Counted from the first letter of the stretch, positions 26,373-35,918 are shown. The stretch: DNA of 64,000 bases from an uncultured Corynebacterium sp. (GCF_946221935.1 NZ_CAMIGN010000009.1:41792-105791); one strand, 5' to 3'. Program-made: numbers and translations. The notes: generated by a model not told the origin, from the sequence alone.

Positions 26373-29140
26373 GCCTGTGGCAGGCCTTCCAGTCGGGTGG
26401 TAATGCGATCGAACTCTTCCTGCGCCACACGCTGGCGCTCGCGGATGCCTTCGACGACCTTCTCCGGCGCCTTGGAAAGGAAGTTCTCATTGCCCAGCTT
26501 CTTCGCTGCGTTGTCGAGTTCCTTCTGTGCAGCCGCCAGATCCTTCTCCAGGCGCTTGCGCTCTGCAGCCACGTCGACGGTGCCGGAGGTATCCAGCTGT
26601 ACCGCAATGGTCGCCTGAGACAGGCGCACCTCAATGGAGGCAGTCTCCGCGAATCCCTCAGCAGGGGTCTCCAGGCGCACCAGGGAACGCACGGCTTCTT
26701 CAAAGTCGACCAAGTCGGCAGCGGCGAAGTCCAGCGCAGCAGGTACCTTCTGGGATGGTTTCACGCCCTGATCGCTGCGGAAACGACGCAGCTCCGTGAC
26801 CAGCTTGTCGACGTCTGCCATGCGGCGTACTGCATCGGCATCCGTCTCTACGCCCCCATTGGTCAGATCGACGCCTGGCCACTCGGCGGTGACCAGGGAA
26901 TCGGAGTAGCCCTCTTCCCCATCGGTCAGCGCCTTCCACAGCGTTTCGGTCACGAAAGGCATGGCGGGGTGCAGCAGACGCAGTACCGCATCCAGCACTC
27001 GTCCCAGTACGATCTGAGTATTAATGCCGCGCTGCACTTGTTCTTGCGTAGCGCTATCCCAATCGCGCGGGATCTGCACCTTTGCGATTTCCAGGTACCA
27101 GTCACAGAACTCGCCCCAAGCGAAACGGTAAAGGTTCTCGTTGGCCAGGGAGAACTCGTAGCGATCCAGTGCATCGTCGACCAGCTGGCGTACTTCCTCC
27201 AGGCGGTCCAAAATCCAGCGGTCGGCATCCGTCAGGGTCTCGCGGGCGGGCAGCTCGCCGACGTGCGCGCCGTTCATCAACGCGAACTTCGTGGCGTTGT
27301 ACAACTTGGTGGCAAAGTTACGGGAAGACTGTGCCGCATCCTCGCCCACCGGCAGATCAGAGCCCGGGTTAGCACCACGAGCCAGGGTAAAGCGCAGCGC
27401 ATCCGCACCGTAATCGCGTACCCAATCCATCGGGTCAATGCCGTTACCCAAGGACTTGGACATCTTACGGCCATGCTCGTCTCGTACCAGGCCGTGCAGG
27501 AAAATATCCTTAAACGGAATCTGCGGGCGTCCCTCGTTGCCCGTGCCCAGCACCTCAGTAGTGTGCTTGGAGGCGAAGGTGGCGAACATCATCATGCGCG
27601 CAACCCAGAAGAACAGAATGTCGTAGCCCGTCACCAGCACGCTGGTGGGATAGAACTTCTCCAGCTCCGGGGTCTTATCCGGCCAACCCATCGTGGAGAA
27701 CGGCCACAGAGCGGAGCTGAACCACGTGTCCAGCACGTCCTCATCCTGACGCCATCCCTCGCCCGTCGGAGCTTCGTCATCCGGACCACAGCACACGATC
27801 TCGCCGTTCGGCCCGTACCAGATCGGGATGCGGTGGCCCCACCACAGCTGGCGAGAAATACACCAGTCGTGCATGTCATCCACCCAGTCGAACCAGCGTG
27901 GTTCCTGGGAGGCTGGGTGAATTACCGAATCGCCAGACCGGATTGCATCGCCGGACATCTTTGCCAGCTCGTCCACCTTGACGAACCACTGCTCGGACAG
28001 GCGCGGTTCCACAGCTTCCTTGGATCGCTCGGAGTGCCCCACGCTGTGCACATAGGGGAACTTACGTGCCACGATGCGCCCCTGCTCTTCAAGTGCCAGG
28101 CGAATCTTCTCTCGCGCTTCATAGCGTTCCATGCCGTCGAACTCGGTGCCCGTGCCCGCAATGTGACCAGTTTCGTCCATAATCACCGGCATCGGCAGGT
28201 CGTGGCGCTGCCCCATCGCAAAGTCATTCGGGTCATGTGCCGGGGTGATCTTCACGGCACCGGTACCGAACTCGGGGTCCACGTAATCGTCAGCCACCAC
28301 GATCATCTGGCGATCCGGCAGGAACGGGTGTGGCAGGCTCTTACCCACCAGATCCGCATAGCGCTCATCCTCTGGGTGCACAGCTACGGCCACGTCACCC
28401 AGCATTGTTTCCACACGCGTCGTCGCAACAATCACGTGTGGTTCGGCATCGTCCAGAGAGCCATAGCGGACGCTAACCAGCTCACCCTCGTCCTCGGAGT
28501 ACACGACCTCGATGTCAGAGATTGCGGTCTGTAGCACAGGAGACCAGTTCACCATGCGGTTCGCACGGTAGATCAAGCCGGCGTCAAAAAGCTCCTTAAA
28601 CATGGTCTGCACGGCGCGGGAGAGGCCATCATCCAACGTGAAGCGCTCGCGGGACCAGTCCACGGAATCACCAATGGCACGCATCTGGCGCTGGATCACG
28701 CCACCGTACTGTTCCTTCCACTCCCAGACCTTGTCGATAAAGTCCTCGCGGCCGTAGTCGAAGCGATCCTTACCCTCAGATTCCTTGAGGTTAGCCTCTA
28801 CCTTGGTCTGAGTAGCGATACCTGCATGGTCGGAACCCGGGAGCCAGAGAACTTCAAAGCCCTGCATGCGCTTACGGCGGGCCATCGCATCCATCAGCGT
28901 GTGGTCCAGCGCGTGGCCCATGTGCAGCTGGCCAGTCACGTTTGGCGGTGGCAGCACAATACTGAACGGGGGCTTATCGCTGGCAGGGTCAGCCTTGAAG
29001 TAGCCGGAATCCACCCACCCCTGGTACAGGTTTTCCTCTACCGCGGCGGGGTCCCATGCCGCAGGTAGCTGTGCCGAGCGGTCAGCACCAATCGTGTTAG
29101 AGCCATTTGCCTTAGAACTGGAGTCACTCACGCTAGCCAA
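26369..29140 (-). CDS. valS: Valyl-tRNA synthetase
   Basis: About 923 residues. The class I HIGH motif is PPPNVTGQLHMGHAL, the KMSKS motif is GRKMSKSLGNGIDP, and WDNHD-like editing-domain (CP1) sequence and a C-terminal coiled coil (AAERKRLEKDLAAAQKELDN) are present. It charges tRNA-Val. The longest reading starts at TTG (29140); a GTG three codons later (29131) is equally likely, and neither has a strong ribosome binding site. It is followed by folC with a 4-bp overlap, the conserved actinobacterial pair. The esterase gene lies upstream on the same strand, 36 bp away. Confidence 0.97.
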   Translation of the reverse strand: MASVSDSSSKANGSNTIGADRSAQLPAAWDPAAVEENLYQGWVDSGYFKADPASDKPPFSIVLPPPNVTGQLHMGHALDHTLMDAMARRKRMQGFEVLWLPGSDHAGIATQTKVEANLKESEGKDRFDYGREDFIDKVWEWKEQYGGVIQRQMRAIGDSVDWSRERFTLDDGLSRAVQTMFKELFDAGLIYRANRMVNWSPVLQTAISDIEVVYSEDEGELVSVRYGSLDDAEPHVIVATTRVETMLGDVAVAVHPEDERYADLVGKSLPHPFLPDRQMIVVADDYVDPEFGTGAVKITPAHDPNDFAMGQRHDLPMPVIMDETGHIAGTGTEFDGMERYEAREKIRLALEEQGRIVARKFPYVHSVGHSERSKEAVEPRLSEQWFVKVDELAKMSGDAIRSGDSVIHPASQEPRWFDWVDDMHDWCISRQLWWGHRIPIWYGPNGEIVCCGPDDEAPTGEGWRQDEDVLDTWFSSALWPFSTMGWPDKTPELEKFYPTSVLVTGYDILFFWVARMMMFATFASKHTTEVLGTGNEGRPQIPFKDIFLHGLVRDEHGRKMSKSLGNGIDPMDWVRDYGADALRFTLARGANPGSDLPVGEDAAQSSRNFATKLYNATKFALMNGAHVGELPARETLTDADRWILDRLEEVRQLVDDALDRYEFSLANENLYRFAWGEFCDWYLEIAKVQIPRDWDSATQEQVQRGINTQIVLGRVLDAVLRLLHPAMPFVTETLWKALTDGEEGYSDSLVTAEWPGVDLTNGGVETDADAVRRMADVDKLVTELRRFRSDQGVKPSQKVPAALDFAAADLVDFEEAVRSLVRLETPAEGFAETASIEVRLSQATIAVQLDTSGTVDVAAERKRLEKDLAAAQKELDNAAKKLGNENFLSKAPEKVVEGIRERQRVAQEEFDRITTRLEGLPQA

Positions 29141-29176
29141 GTCTAGTAGACGGCTCGGACACGTCGTACACCCCGC

Positions 29177-30292
29177 CTACATCTCGAGCGCCGCCCGCAA
29201 CACTCCCGCCGCTTCGTCCAGTGCTCGCCCCGCATTGCGCCATACGCCCGTAGAATTCACGAAAGGGTGGATCAGGCCGGGGTGGCGTCGGAAAGAAACC
29301 AGCACACCTGCCTTCCGCAGCTTCTCCGCGTAAGCCGCACCTTCGTCACGCAGCGGGTCGAACCCAGCGACGGCAACATAGGCCGGAGCCAGACCGCTCA
29401 CATCGTCAGCCAGCAGCGGAGAAACATCCGGATCCCTACGCTGTGCCTCGTCGGTCAGATATTGATCGCGATACCACTGCATATGCGCATGAGTAAGGAA
29501 GTACCCCTTGGCGAACTCGCGATGACTAGGGGTATCGAGTGTCGAAAGGTCCGTCACCGGCACAAAAAGCAGTTGCGCCCGCGGCTGCTCCGCCCCTTCC
29601 CGCTTGCGGCGCAGGCACACCACTGCGGCGAGGTTGCCTCCTGCCGAATCGCCGCCGACGGCCACCCTTTTCTTATTGACGCCCTTAACCTCCCCCACCA
29701 TCGCCGCCTCAACCACGGCACAGCAGTCGTCGGGCGCGGCGGGGAAAGGATGTTCCGGAGCCAGACGATAGTCAACGGAGAGCACAGCCACGCGGGCTCG
29801 TTCACAAAGCCAGCGGCACGTGGAATCGTGGGAATCGAGGGAACCGACGACCCAGCCGCCACCGTGGAAGTACACCAGGGTGGGCAGCTCCACTTCCGGT
29901 GAGGCCGCGCCGGTGGGTCGATAGTGGCGGACTCGCACGCCGCGGATATGTTCCTCCACAACCGAGCCGACGGAGGGCACATGCCCGCCACCCAGGTAGG
30001 CGGAACTCTCCACGACCTCGCGGGTCTTGTCTACTGGTTGCTTGGAGTAGTCATCGGGGTGGATCAGGTTGAGGGTCAGGATCGACGCACGGACATCAGC
30101 ATCCAGGCGATCACCCTCGGAGTTGGTGCGAGTGCCCAGCACCCGCAGAATTGGTTCCGGAATCCCCGGCAGCAGCCACCCGGCGCGGGCGGTGAGTTGG
30201 CTGAACAGAGACTGTTGGAGGAGTTGGGAATGGACCGGCGCGGGGCTGTCGGTGTGGTCGGTGGGATCAGGGCGGTAAGTGGGGGCTGTCAT
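29177..30292 (-). CDS. Alpha/beta hydrolase, HSL-type esterase/lipase
   Basis: About 371 residues from the ATG at 30292. The hormone-sensitive-lipase branch is shown by the oxyanion motif YFHGGGWVVGS and the nucleophile elbow VGGDSAGGNLAA. The acid is probably in the AGFDPLRDEG segment and the base in HPGLIHPF. Such enzymes hydrolyse short to medium acyl esters and could help a lipophilic species obtain fatty acids; the substrate is not known. No signal peptide is evident, so it is likely cytoplasmic. The start is only 10 bp past the mdh terminator, so its promoter must lie within or beyond mdh, or it depends on readthrough. Confidence 0.88.
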   Translation of the reverse strand: MTAPTYRPDPTDHTDSPAPVHSQLLQQSLFSQLTARAGWLLPGIPEPILRVLGTRTNSEGDRLDADVRASILTLNLIHPDDYSKQPVDKTREVVESSAYLGGGHVPSVGSVVEEHIRGVRVRHYRPTGAASPEVELPTLVYFHGGGWVVGSLDSHDSTCRWLCERARVAVLSVDYRLAPEHPFPAAPDDCCAVVEAAMVGEVKGVNKKRVAVGGDSAGGNLAAVVCLRRKREGAEQPRAQLLFVPVTDLSTLDTPSHREFAKGYFLTHAHMQWYRDQYLTDEAQRRDPDVSPLLADDVSGLAPAYVAVAGFDPLRDEGAAYAEKLRKAGVLVSFRRHPGLIHPFVNSTGVWRNAGRALDEAAGVLRAALEM

Positions 30293-30301
30293 GCCTAACA
30301 T

Positions 30302-30329
30302 AAAACCACCCGACCAACAGGCCAGGTGG
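30302..30329 (-). terminator. Intrinsic terminator of mdh
   Basis: On the minus strand CCACCTGGCC (30329-30320) pairs with GGTCGGGTGG (30315-30306), ten pairs with two wobbles and a TGTT loop, and TTTT follows (30305-30302). It lies 30 bp past the mdh stop and ends 10 bp before the esterase start codon. Confidence 0.85.
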
Positions 30330-30360
30330 CGATATGCGCAAAAAAGTTTGGTTCGTGAAA

Positions 30361-31353
30361 CTACAGCAGGCCAGCAGCCTCTACCGCAGCCTTTTCTTCC
30401 TGCAGCTCCTTCACGTTCGCGTCGATGCGCTCCTGCTGAGCCGGGCTGATCTCCAGACCCTGCACGATTTCCCACTCACCGTTAACGGAACGGCAAGGGA
30501 AGGAGAACACGAGGCCTTCTGGAATGCCGTAGGAACCGTCGGAAGGCAGTGCGACAGAAACCCAGTCGCCCTCAGGAGTGCCGTTCACCCAATCGCGCAT
30601 GTGATCCAGTGCGCCGTTAGCAGCAGAGGCTGCGGAGGAGCGTCCGCGTACCTCGATGATCTCCGCACCGCGCTTGGCTACGCGCGGAATGAACTCTTCA
30701 TCGACCCAGGACTCGTCCAGCTTGTCAGCAATCTTCTCGCCGTTCAGGGTCAGCTCGGCCACGTCGGGGAACTGGGTGGCGGAGTGGTTACCCCACACGA
30801 TCATGTTCTTCAGGTCACGTACGGCCACATCTAGCTTCTCTGCTACCTGCGCCAGACCACGGTTGTGATCGAGGCGGGTGAGGGCAGTCACGCGGCGTGG
30901 GTCCAGCCCCTTCGCATGAGCGGCAACAATGGCGGCGTTGGTGTTCGCCGGGTTACCAACCACGATCACGCGCACATCATCGGCTGCGTGCTCGGCGATG
31001 GCTTTGCCTTGTGGGCCGAAGATCTTGCCGTTAGCAGCCAGAAGATCAGCGCGCTCCTCGCCCTTCTGGCGTGGCTTGGCGCCCACCAGGAACACCGCGT
31101 TAGCTCCCTTGAAGCCTTCGTTGATATCCGAAGTGATGGTGACCTCGCCCAATAGCGGGTAGGCGCAATCCGACAGTTCCAGGGCTACCCCACGAGCTGC
31201 CTGCACACCGCTCTCGGTCTCCAACAAACGCAGGTTAACCACGCGATCGCCGAATACTTCACCTTTGGCGATACGGAAGAGCAGGGAGTAGCCGATCTGG
31301 CCGCCGGCACCCGTAACGGTGACAGTGACGGCGTTCTGGTTATTGGTGGTCAC
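30361..31353 (-). CDS. mdh: Malate dehydrogenase
   Basis: The 330-residue NAD-dependent enzyme interconverts malate and oxaloacetate in the citric acid cycle. VTGAGGQIGYSLLFRIAKGE is the Rossmann-fold start of the group that includes actinobacterial and cytosolic-type Mdh, VGNPANTNA is the conserved loop, and the catalytic His lies in IVWGNHSATQFPD. GTG start with AAGGAG 8 bp upstream. It is a single gene with its own terminator, next to a divergent TetR-like gene; as I recall, the mdh/TetR-like/clpX neighbourhood is shared with other corynebacteria. Confidence 0.95.
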   Translation of the reverse strand: MTTNNQNAVTVTVTGAGGQIGYSLLFRIAKGEVFGDRVVNLRLLETESGVQAARGVALELSDCAYPLLGEVTITSDINEGFKGANAVFLVGAKPRQKGEERADLLAANGKIFGPQGKAIAEHAADDVRVIVVGNPANTNAAIVAAHAKGLDPRRVTALTRLDHNRGLAQVAEKLDVAVRDLKNMIVWGNHSATQFPDVAELTLNGEKIADKLDESWVDEEFIPRVAKRGAEIIEVRGRSSAASAANGALDHMRDWVNGTPEGDWVSVALPSDGSYGIPEGLVFSFPCRSVNGEWEIVQGLEISPAQQERIDANVKELQEEKAAVEAAGLL

Positions 31354-31536
31354 GCGGGGCTCCTTAAGAGTGTTTTGAAGATGTTCTCTAATCCCTTCCC
31401 ACTGTAATAACCCACCCGGACAGCTGCAGGACTCGTTCTACTCGGCCCTGTAGAAGCACCGCGAACCACCCCCGCACGTGCCAGTTTTCGGTACACGTCG
31501 CTGCAATTTCACCCCCTTCACAGATAAACTATTCAG

Positions 31537-32346
31537 GTGCAAAACAAGCCCCACCTCCCCGCCTCTGCGGCCTGGTATGGACTCGGCGACAAGCAGTACA
31601 TCCAGGCCATGAACGCCACCGTAAACATCGCTGTGCGGGTCGGTGCTGCCTTTACTCCCCAGCACTTGGCCGCCATTGCGCAGGCAGCCCGCCTGTCGCC
31701 AACGTGTGAGTTGCTCAGTTCCCCCGATCGCCTTTTCGAAGAAGCGCTACGCTATGCACATTCTTCCATCTGGCCAGTGCCGCTCAATGGCTACGACAAT
31801 CCGGAGATGGATCGCTCTCCCGTTCGTGAAATGCGAAACCTGGTCGGCGCGACGTACACCCGGTTTGCCACTCACCCCAATGCGGTGCGCCTCATTGTCG
31901 CGGAGAACCTGCTAGGTGATCCGCAGCTCGTACACCGCGTCGGCGTATTGGAGGATTCCCCTGTCGTGCTGCACATCGATCGTGTGCTCATGCGTGGCCA
32001 CGATATCGGCGCCTTCCGCAGTGGAGTGTCCGCGGAAGATACTTATGTACTGATCACTTCGCTATGTTCTTTCGCCGTCACCCAAGGGGCGACCTTCCAC
32101 GCTCTCTACGGCATGGATTCCAACACTGCCGATAATGAGGCTGGACTGCAAAGGCTTACCTGTGACGCGGTTATTGCCTTCCTCGCCACCACGATGCCAA
32201 CGACCCAGGGCACGTCCTACACCCACGCGTCCCATTCTTCGGTGCTCGGTTCTTCCGTTGCCGCGTCCCTGTACCGCGATTGGCGGGACGAGGATGGGGA
32301 GGGCGATGACGCCCCCTCGGCGTCATCGGACCTCTATCACGACTAG
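31537..32346 (+). CDS. TetR-like protein with weak HTH region
   Basis: 269 residues. The region AAFTPQHLAAIAQAARLSPT, followed by SPDRLFEEAL, has the spacing of a TetR helix-turn-helix and the start of helix 4, but the recognition-helix part is atypical. The following 150 helical residues resemble a TetR ligand-binding domain. The tail is acidic and ends SSDLYHD. DNA binding is plausible but not secure. The start appears to be GTG (31537) with TAAACT at 31525-31530, as in a leaderless transcript; an ATG at 31609 would remove the HTH. It converges on clpX, and the two stop codons overlap inside a CTAG. Confidence 0.65.
   Translation: MQNKPHLPASAAWYGLGDKQYIQAMNATVNIAVRVGAAFTPQHLAAIAQAARLSPTCELLSSPDRLFEEALRYAHSSIWPVPLNGYDNPEMDRSPVREMRNLVGATYTRFATHPNAVRLIVAENLLGDPQLVHRVGVLEDSPVVLHIDRVLMRGHDIGAFRSGVSAEDTYVLITSLCSFAVTQGATFHALYGMDSNTADNEAGLQRLTCDAVIAFLATTMPTTQGTSYTHASHSSVLGSSVAASLYRDWRDEDGEGDDAPSASSDLYHD
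32304..32328. terminator. Perfect hairpin inside the 3' end of the TetR-like gene
   Basis: CGATGACGCC (32304-32313) pairs perfectly with GGCGTCATCG (32319-32328) around CCCTC. It lies within the last coding codons of the TetR-like gene and just past the clpX stop on the opposite strand. It may end clpX transcription, but there is no U-run, so this is tentative. Confidence 0.4.
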
Positions 32347-33617
32347 GCGCTCTTCTTATCCCGCTTCGCCACTTCTTCATGGCTCAGCCGCGTCGGCTCT
32401 GCCTCGCCCCGTGCGCAAGCGCCGGTGATGATGACCTCACCGGTTTCTTCATCCTCTGGGATGCTGAACATAGTCGGCAGCAACAGAGTCTCCATGATGG
32501 AGCGCAAGCCACGGGCTCCGGTTTCGCGGGCTAGAGCCTTCTGTGCGATCTCCTGGAGTGCGTCCTCCTCAAAAGTCAGGCGCACTCCATCCATCTCGAA
32601 CAGACGCTGGTACTGGCGTACCAGGGAGTTCTTCGGCTCGGTCAGGACGCGAACCAAAGCTTCCTCGTCCAGGTGGCCGACGTGGGTCAGCACCGGCAGA
32701 CGACCAATCAGTTCAGGGATCAGGCCGAACTTCACCAAGTCCTCCGGCTCCACAAATTGGAACGGATTCGGGTCTTCCTCAGACTTTGCGCTGATCTCCG
32801 CACCGAAGCCCAGTCCCTTCTTGCCACGACGCTCGGCAATGACGTTCTCCAGCCCGGAGAATGCTCCAGCAACAATGAACAGCACGTTCTTGGTATCGAA
32901 CTGGATGAACTCTTGGTTCGGGTGCTTGCGCCCACCCTGTGGTGGTACAGCGGCAACAGTGCCTTCCAAAATCTTCAGCAGCGCCTGCTGCACTCCCTCG
33001 CCCGAAACATCTCGGGTGATGGACGGGTTCTCCGACTTGCGGGAGATCTTGTCTACCTCGTCGACGTAGATGATGCCACGCTGTGCCTTTGCTACATCAA
33101 AATCAGCGGCCTGCAAAAGCTTCAGCAGAATGTTTTCTACGTCTTCACCGACATAGCCAGCTTCGGTCAAACTGGTGGCGTCGGCAATGGCGAAAGGCAC
33201 ATCGAGCATGCGGGCGAGCGACTGCGCCAGATAGGTCTTGCCCGAGCCAGTAGGCCCCAGCATGAGAATGTTGGACTTCGCTAGCTCCACCTCATCGTCA
33301 GAGCGACGCGCCGCAGCGTTGGACTCTTCCACCTGGATGCGCTTGTAGTGGTTGTACACAGCCACAGCCAGGGTGCGCTTGGCTTCGTCCTGGCCGATCA
33401 CATAGTTATCGAGGAACTCTGCGATGGCGGCAGGCTTCGGCAGCTTTGCCGACCCCTCAGTGGGGTCGACTGCAAGCAGTTCCTCTTCGATGATCTCGTT
33501 ACAAAGCTCGATACATTCATCGCAAATGTATACACCAGGGCCGGCAATCAGCTTGCGAACCTGTTTTTGGCTCTTTCCACAAAAAGAGCACTTCAGGAGC
33601 TCTGCGCTTTCAGGCAT
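32343..33617 (-). CDS. clpX: ATP-dependent Clp protease ATP-binding subunit ClpX
   Basis: 424 residues. The N-terminal zinc-binding domain has CSFCGKSQ and CDECIELC (four cysteines). The AAA+ core carries GPTGSGKTYLAQ (Walker A), IIYVDEVDKI (Walker B), the IGF-equivalent loop region and sensor motifs. ClpX unfolds proteins and feeds them to ClpP. In many Actinobacteria clpX lies close to clpP2-clpP1; here a PhoD-type phosphatase gene separates them. The clpX stop shares bases with the stop of the convergent TetR-like gene. Confidence 0.97.
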   Translation of the reverse strand: MPESAELLKCSFCGKSQKQVRKLIAGPGVYICDECIELCNEIIEEELLAVDPTEGSAKLPKPAAIAEFLDNYVIGQDEAKRTLAVAVYNHYKRIQVEESNAAARRSDDEVELAKSNILMLGPTGSGKTYLAQSLARMLDVPFAIADATSLTEAGYVGEDVENILLKLLQAADFDVAKAQRGIIYVDEVDKISRKSENPSITRDVSGEGVQQALLKILEGTVAAVPPQGGRKHPNQEFIQFDTKNVLFIVAGAFSGLENVIAERRGKKGLGFGAEISAKSEEDPNPFQFVEPEDLVKFGLIPELIGRLPVLTHVGHLDEEALVRVLTEPKNSLVRQYQRLFEMDGVRLTFEEDALQEIAQKALARETGARGLRSIMETLLLPTMFSIPEDEETGEVIITGACARGEAEPTRLSHEEVAKRDKKSA

Positions 33618-33746
33618 GTGGGTTATCAGGCTTTCTTGGATAGGGGAACTTGGGGGACAGCTAGGTTAGCACCCTCATAGGCCTTCAACTCTACAGCGCC
33701 ACGCCAAATTCGCTTCGAACCTTCAAGCCCCGCGAGTCTCCTGCCT

Positions 33747-35825
33747 CTAGTCTATCTGCGGGTTCATCCGCACTGTCTCGGCAGCCGGAGCCTGCGCAGA
33801 CTGACGAGTTCCGCGGGTGGGCTCCACGGGCAAGCCGTGTAGCGTTATCGCATCAATTTGCTGCTTATAACGCGGTGGATGAGAAGACCGGTCGTCGTGC
33901 GCCCAAGCAATCATTTGATGCCCCAGAACGTCGTTTGCACGCGGGTTGAACTTATCCTGCCACCAGTATTCGAAGATGGCGGACTCTCTCGTTAGGTGCA
34001 CAATGCCGTAGCCGTGATCCGCCCACTCCATGAACTGCGCGGACGGATTTAGATTCAACAGAGCCTGCTCCGCTGCACGAGTAGCTGTTACCACAGTTGC
34101 AGACCCAACCGGGAGGGCACCCGCGATCGCGTCATCTGCTCCACCACGCCCCATGGAGCTAGGTGCAAATTCCACACCTGCGGAGTACTTACGGGCATTC
34201 GTCCGCGCACTGTTCCCTGTTGCAACACGAACCGCGCCTGCGTTCCGATTGCCCTGCTGTGCACCGGAACGGCGATTGTTACCCGCCGGCCCCGGGTAGT
34301 ACGGGTTGAATGGAGTGGAGGCCGAAAGAATGTCCGACCCGAGGTTGCCGTGTGCATCTCCGGAGACCATCACGGAGTTCGGTACATCTAGGCGCAACAG
34401 CTCCACAATCGCTTTTTTCTCCTCCGGATACTTCGACCACCGACTCAGTCCAAACTTAGCCTTGGTAGCGCCTGTGGAGCCTTCCACAATGTCGGGTGTA
34501 TCCATCGGCGAAAACCACGCCTGATTAGCAATGACCTTCCACAGCACACCACGATTCTCCGCACCTCGGAGAGCTTCTGATAGCCAATCGAATTGAGTCT
34601 TCCCCAGCAGCGTTGGCGCGCCAACCTTGATATGACTCAGGTGCGAGTTGTCCAACTCGCGCCCGTATCGGGGCAGTCCCAGCTGCGCATCGATTGCAGA
34701 AATAGATAGCAAGTCCCCGTAGTCCAGGCTGCGATAGCAGAGGGTAACGTCCTCTGGCTCTGGGTAGCTTCCGTCGTCCACCAGCAGAAACTCGCCGCTA
34801 CCGTCGGCTTTCACCGGTCGCGAGGGAGTCCATTCCCAAAATGCCCGACAGGTGTCTTCGAGCGTGACGGTCTCTTCAATAGGGATCTCAGGGACCTCTA
34901 GTTCGTTGCCGTAGTTGGGATCTACATCGTGGTTGTCCCACACGATCATCCAGGGATGTTGCTGGTGTGCGGCTACAAACTTGGGATCTGAGCGGTAGAG
35001 GGCGTAACGGCGTCGAACCTCATCGAGATTCTTCCAATCGCGGTTATCGGGGTGTGTGAGATGGCTAAATGGCACGCGCGAGCGCACAGCCTCATTACCA
35101 TCGACGAAATCGTAAAGGTAGTCGCCAAGGTGTATAACCAAGTCCACGCCGTTGCGATCTGCAAGCAGCTGCAGCCCTGTCCAGTAGGAGGACCAATAAC
35201 TGGTGCAGCTCATTACGGCCAGGCGAGCCTCAGAGGAACCAGGCTTTGTCGCAGTGCGGGTTCGCCCAATGATCGAGTTCTTACCATCGTGACTGAACTG
35301 GTAATAGTAGGTCGTTTCAGCGTCGAGCCCGGTGACGTCGACCTTAATGGTCCAGTCGTGCGCTGCGACTGCTTTTTGGGTTCCCGACGCCACCACGTCC
35401 GTCATTTCCGGATTCCTCGAAACGGTCCAGGCGACCTCCGGTTCGGCGCCTGCGGGGTTTGCACCCGGCGCACCATCCGGGTCACGTTCTTCGAGAGTAA
35501 TGCGAGTCCAGATGATCACTCGATCCTGCAGTGGATCTCCGGAAGACACACCGTGGATAAACGGCCAGGGAGTGCAACCCGGGTAATCGTCGACGGGCAC
35601 GGTGCCATCAGTTACCACCTGTTTAGGAAGTTTGTTCGTCCCGAGATACTGGTCGTTCCCCTGCAAAGAGCCGGTGTAGCTCAACGGTCCCAATGAACCC
35701 GTGGCCGATCCAACCTGAGCGCGAGCAATGGCGCGGGAGTTTGCGGTAATACCTGCAAACCCAGCCGCAGTACCTAGCAGGCCTCCGAGGACAGTTCGAC
35801 GATTAAACTTCTTTCGATTCTCCAC
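33747..35825 (-). CDS. phoD: Tat-exported PhoD-family alkaline phosphatase/phosphodiesterase
   Basis: 692 residues. The N terminus has KKFNRRTVLGGLLGTAAGFA, a twin-arginine signal that sends the folded, metal-bearing enzyme outside. FIHGVSSGDPLQDRVIIWTR opens the PhoD N-terminal domain. The metallophosphatase core has VIHLGDYLYDF, VWDNHDVD and VSGDAHGN, which carry the expected metal ligands. PhoD enzymes release phosphate from esters or diesters at the cell surface. The start is GTG at 35825 with no Shine-Dalgarno, and TAGCGT lies just upstream. Its place between clpX and clpP2 looks like an insertion. phoD is used for the family name. Confidence 0.88.
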   Translation of the reverse strand: MENRKKFNRRTVLGGLLGTAAGFAGITANSRAIARAQVGSATGSLGPLSYTGSLQGNDQYLGTNKLPKQVVTDGTVPVDDYPGCTPWPFIHGVSSGDPLQDRVIIWTRITLEERDPDGAPGANPAGAEPEVAWTVSRNPEMTDVVASGTQKAVAAHDWTIKVDVTGLDAETTYYYQFSHDGKNSIIGRTRTATKPGSSEARLAVMSCTSYWSSYWTGLQLLADRNGVDLVIHLGDYLYDFVDGNEAVRSRVPFSHLTHPDNRDWKNLDEVRRRYALYRSDPKFVAAHQQHPWMIVWDNHDVDPNYGNELEVPEIPIEETVTLEDTCRAFWEWTPSRPVKADGSGEFLLVDDGSYPEPEDVTLCYRSLDYGDLLSISAIDAQLGLPRYGRELDNSHLSHIKVGAPTLLGKTQFDWLSEALRGAENRGVLWKVIANQAWFSPMDTPDIVEGSTGATKAKFGLSRWSKYPEEKKAIVELLRLDVPNSVMVSGDAHGNLGSDILSASTPFNPYYPGPAGNNRRSGAQQGNRNAGAVRVATGNSARTNARKYSAGVEFAPSSMGRGGADDAIAGALPVGSATVVTATRAAEQALLNLNPSAQFMEWADHGYGIVHLTRESAIFEYWWQDKFNPRANDVLGHQMIAWAHDDRSSHPPRYKQQIDAITLHGLPVEPTRGTRQSAQAPAAETVRMNPQID

Positions 35826-35862
35826 ACAGAAAACGCTAGAGTGGCTGGCTTAATAAAGAGTG

Positions 35863-35918
35863 AACCCTACGTGTATGAATCCAGAACTAGTCCAGAATCC
35901 CCACGTAGGGTTGTTTTT
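35863..35918. terminator. Long-armed hairpin between clpP2 and phoD
   Basis: AACCCTACGTG (35863-35873) pairs perfectly with CACGTAGGGTT (35902-35912) across a 28-nt loop, with TTTTT after it on the plus strand and only a scattered T-rich stretch after it on the minus strand. It probably ends the minus-strand clp transcript, but the better U-run faces the plus strand, where no gene precedes it. It could also act in the phoD 5' region. Confidence 0.5.

Noticed and set aside
26261..28534. A 757-residue open frame on the plus strand across folC and valS
   Set aside because: It lies antisense to two certain housekeeping genes and shows no domain or ribosome binding site.
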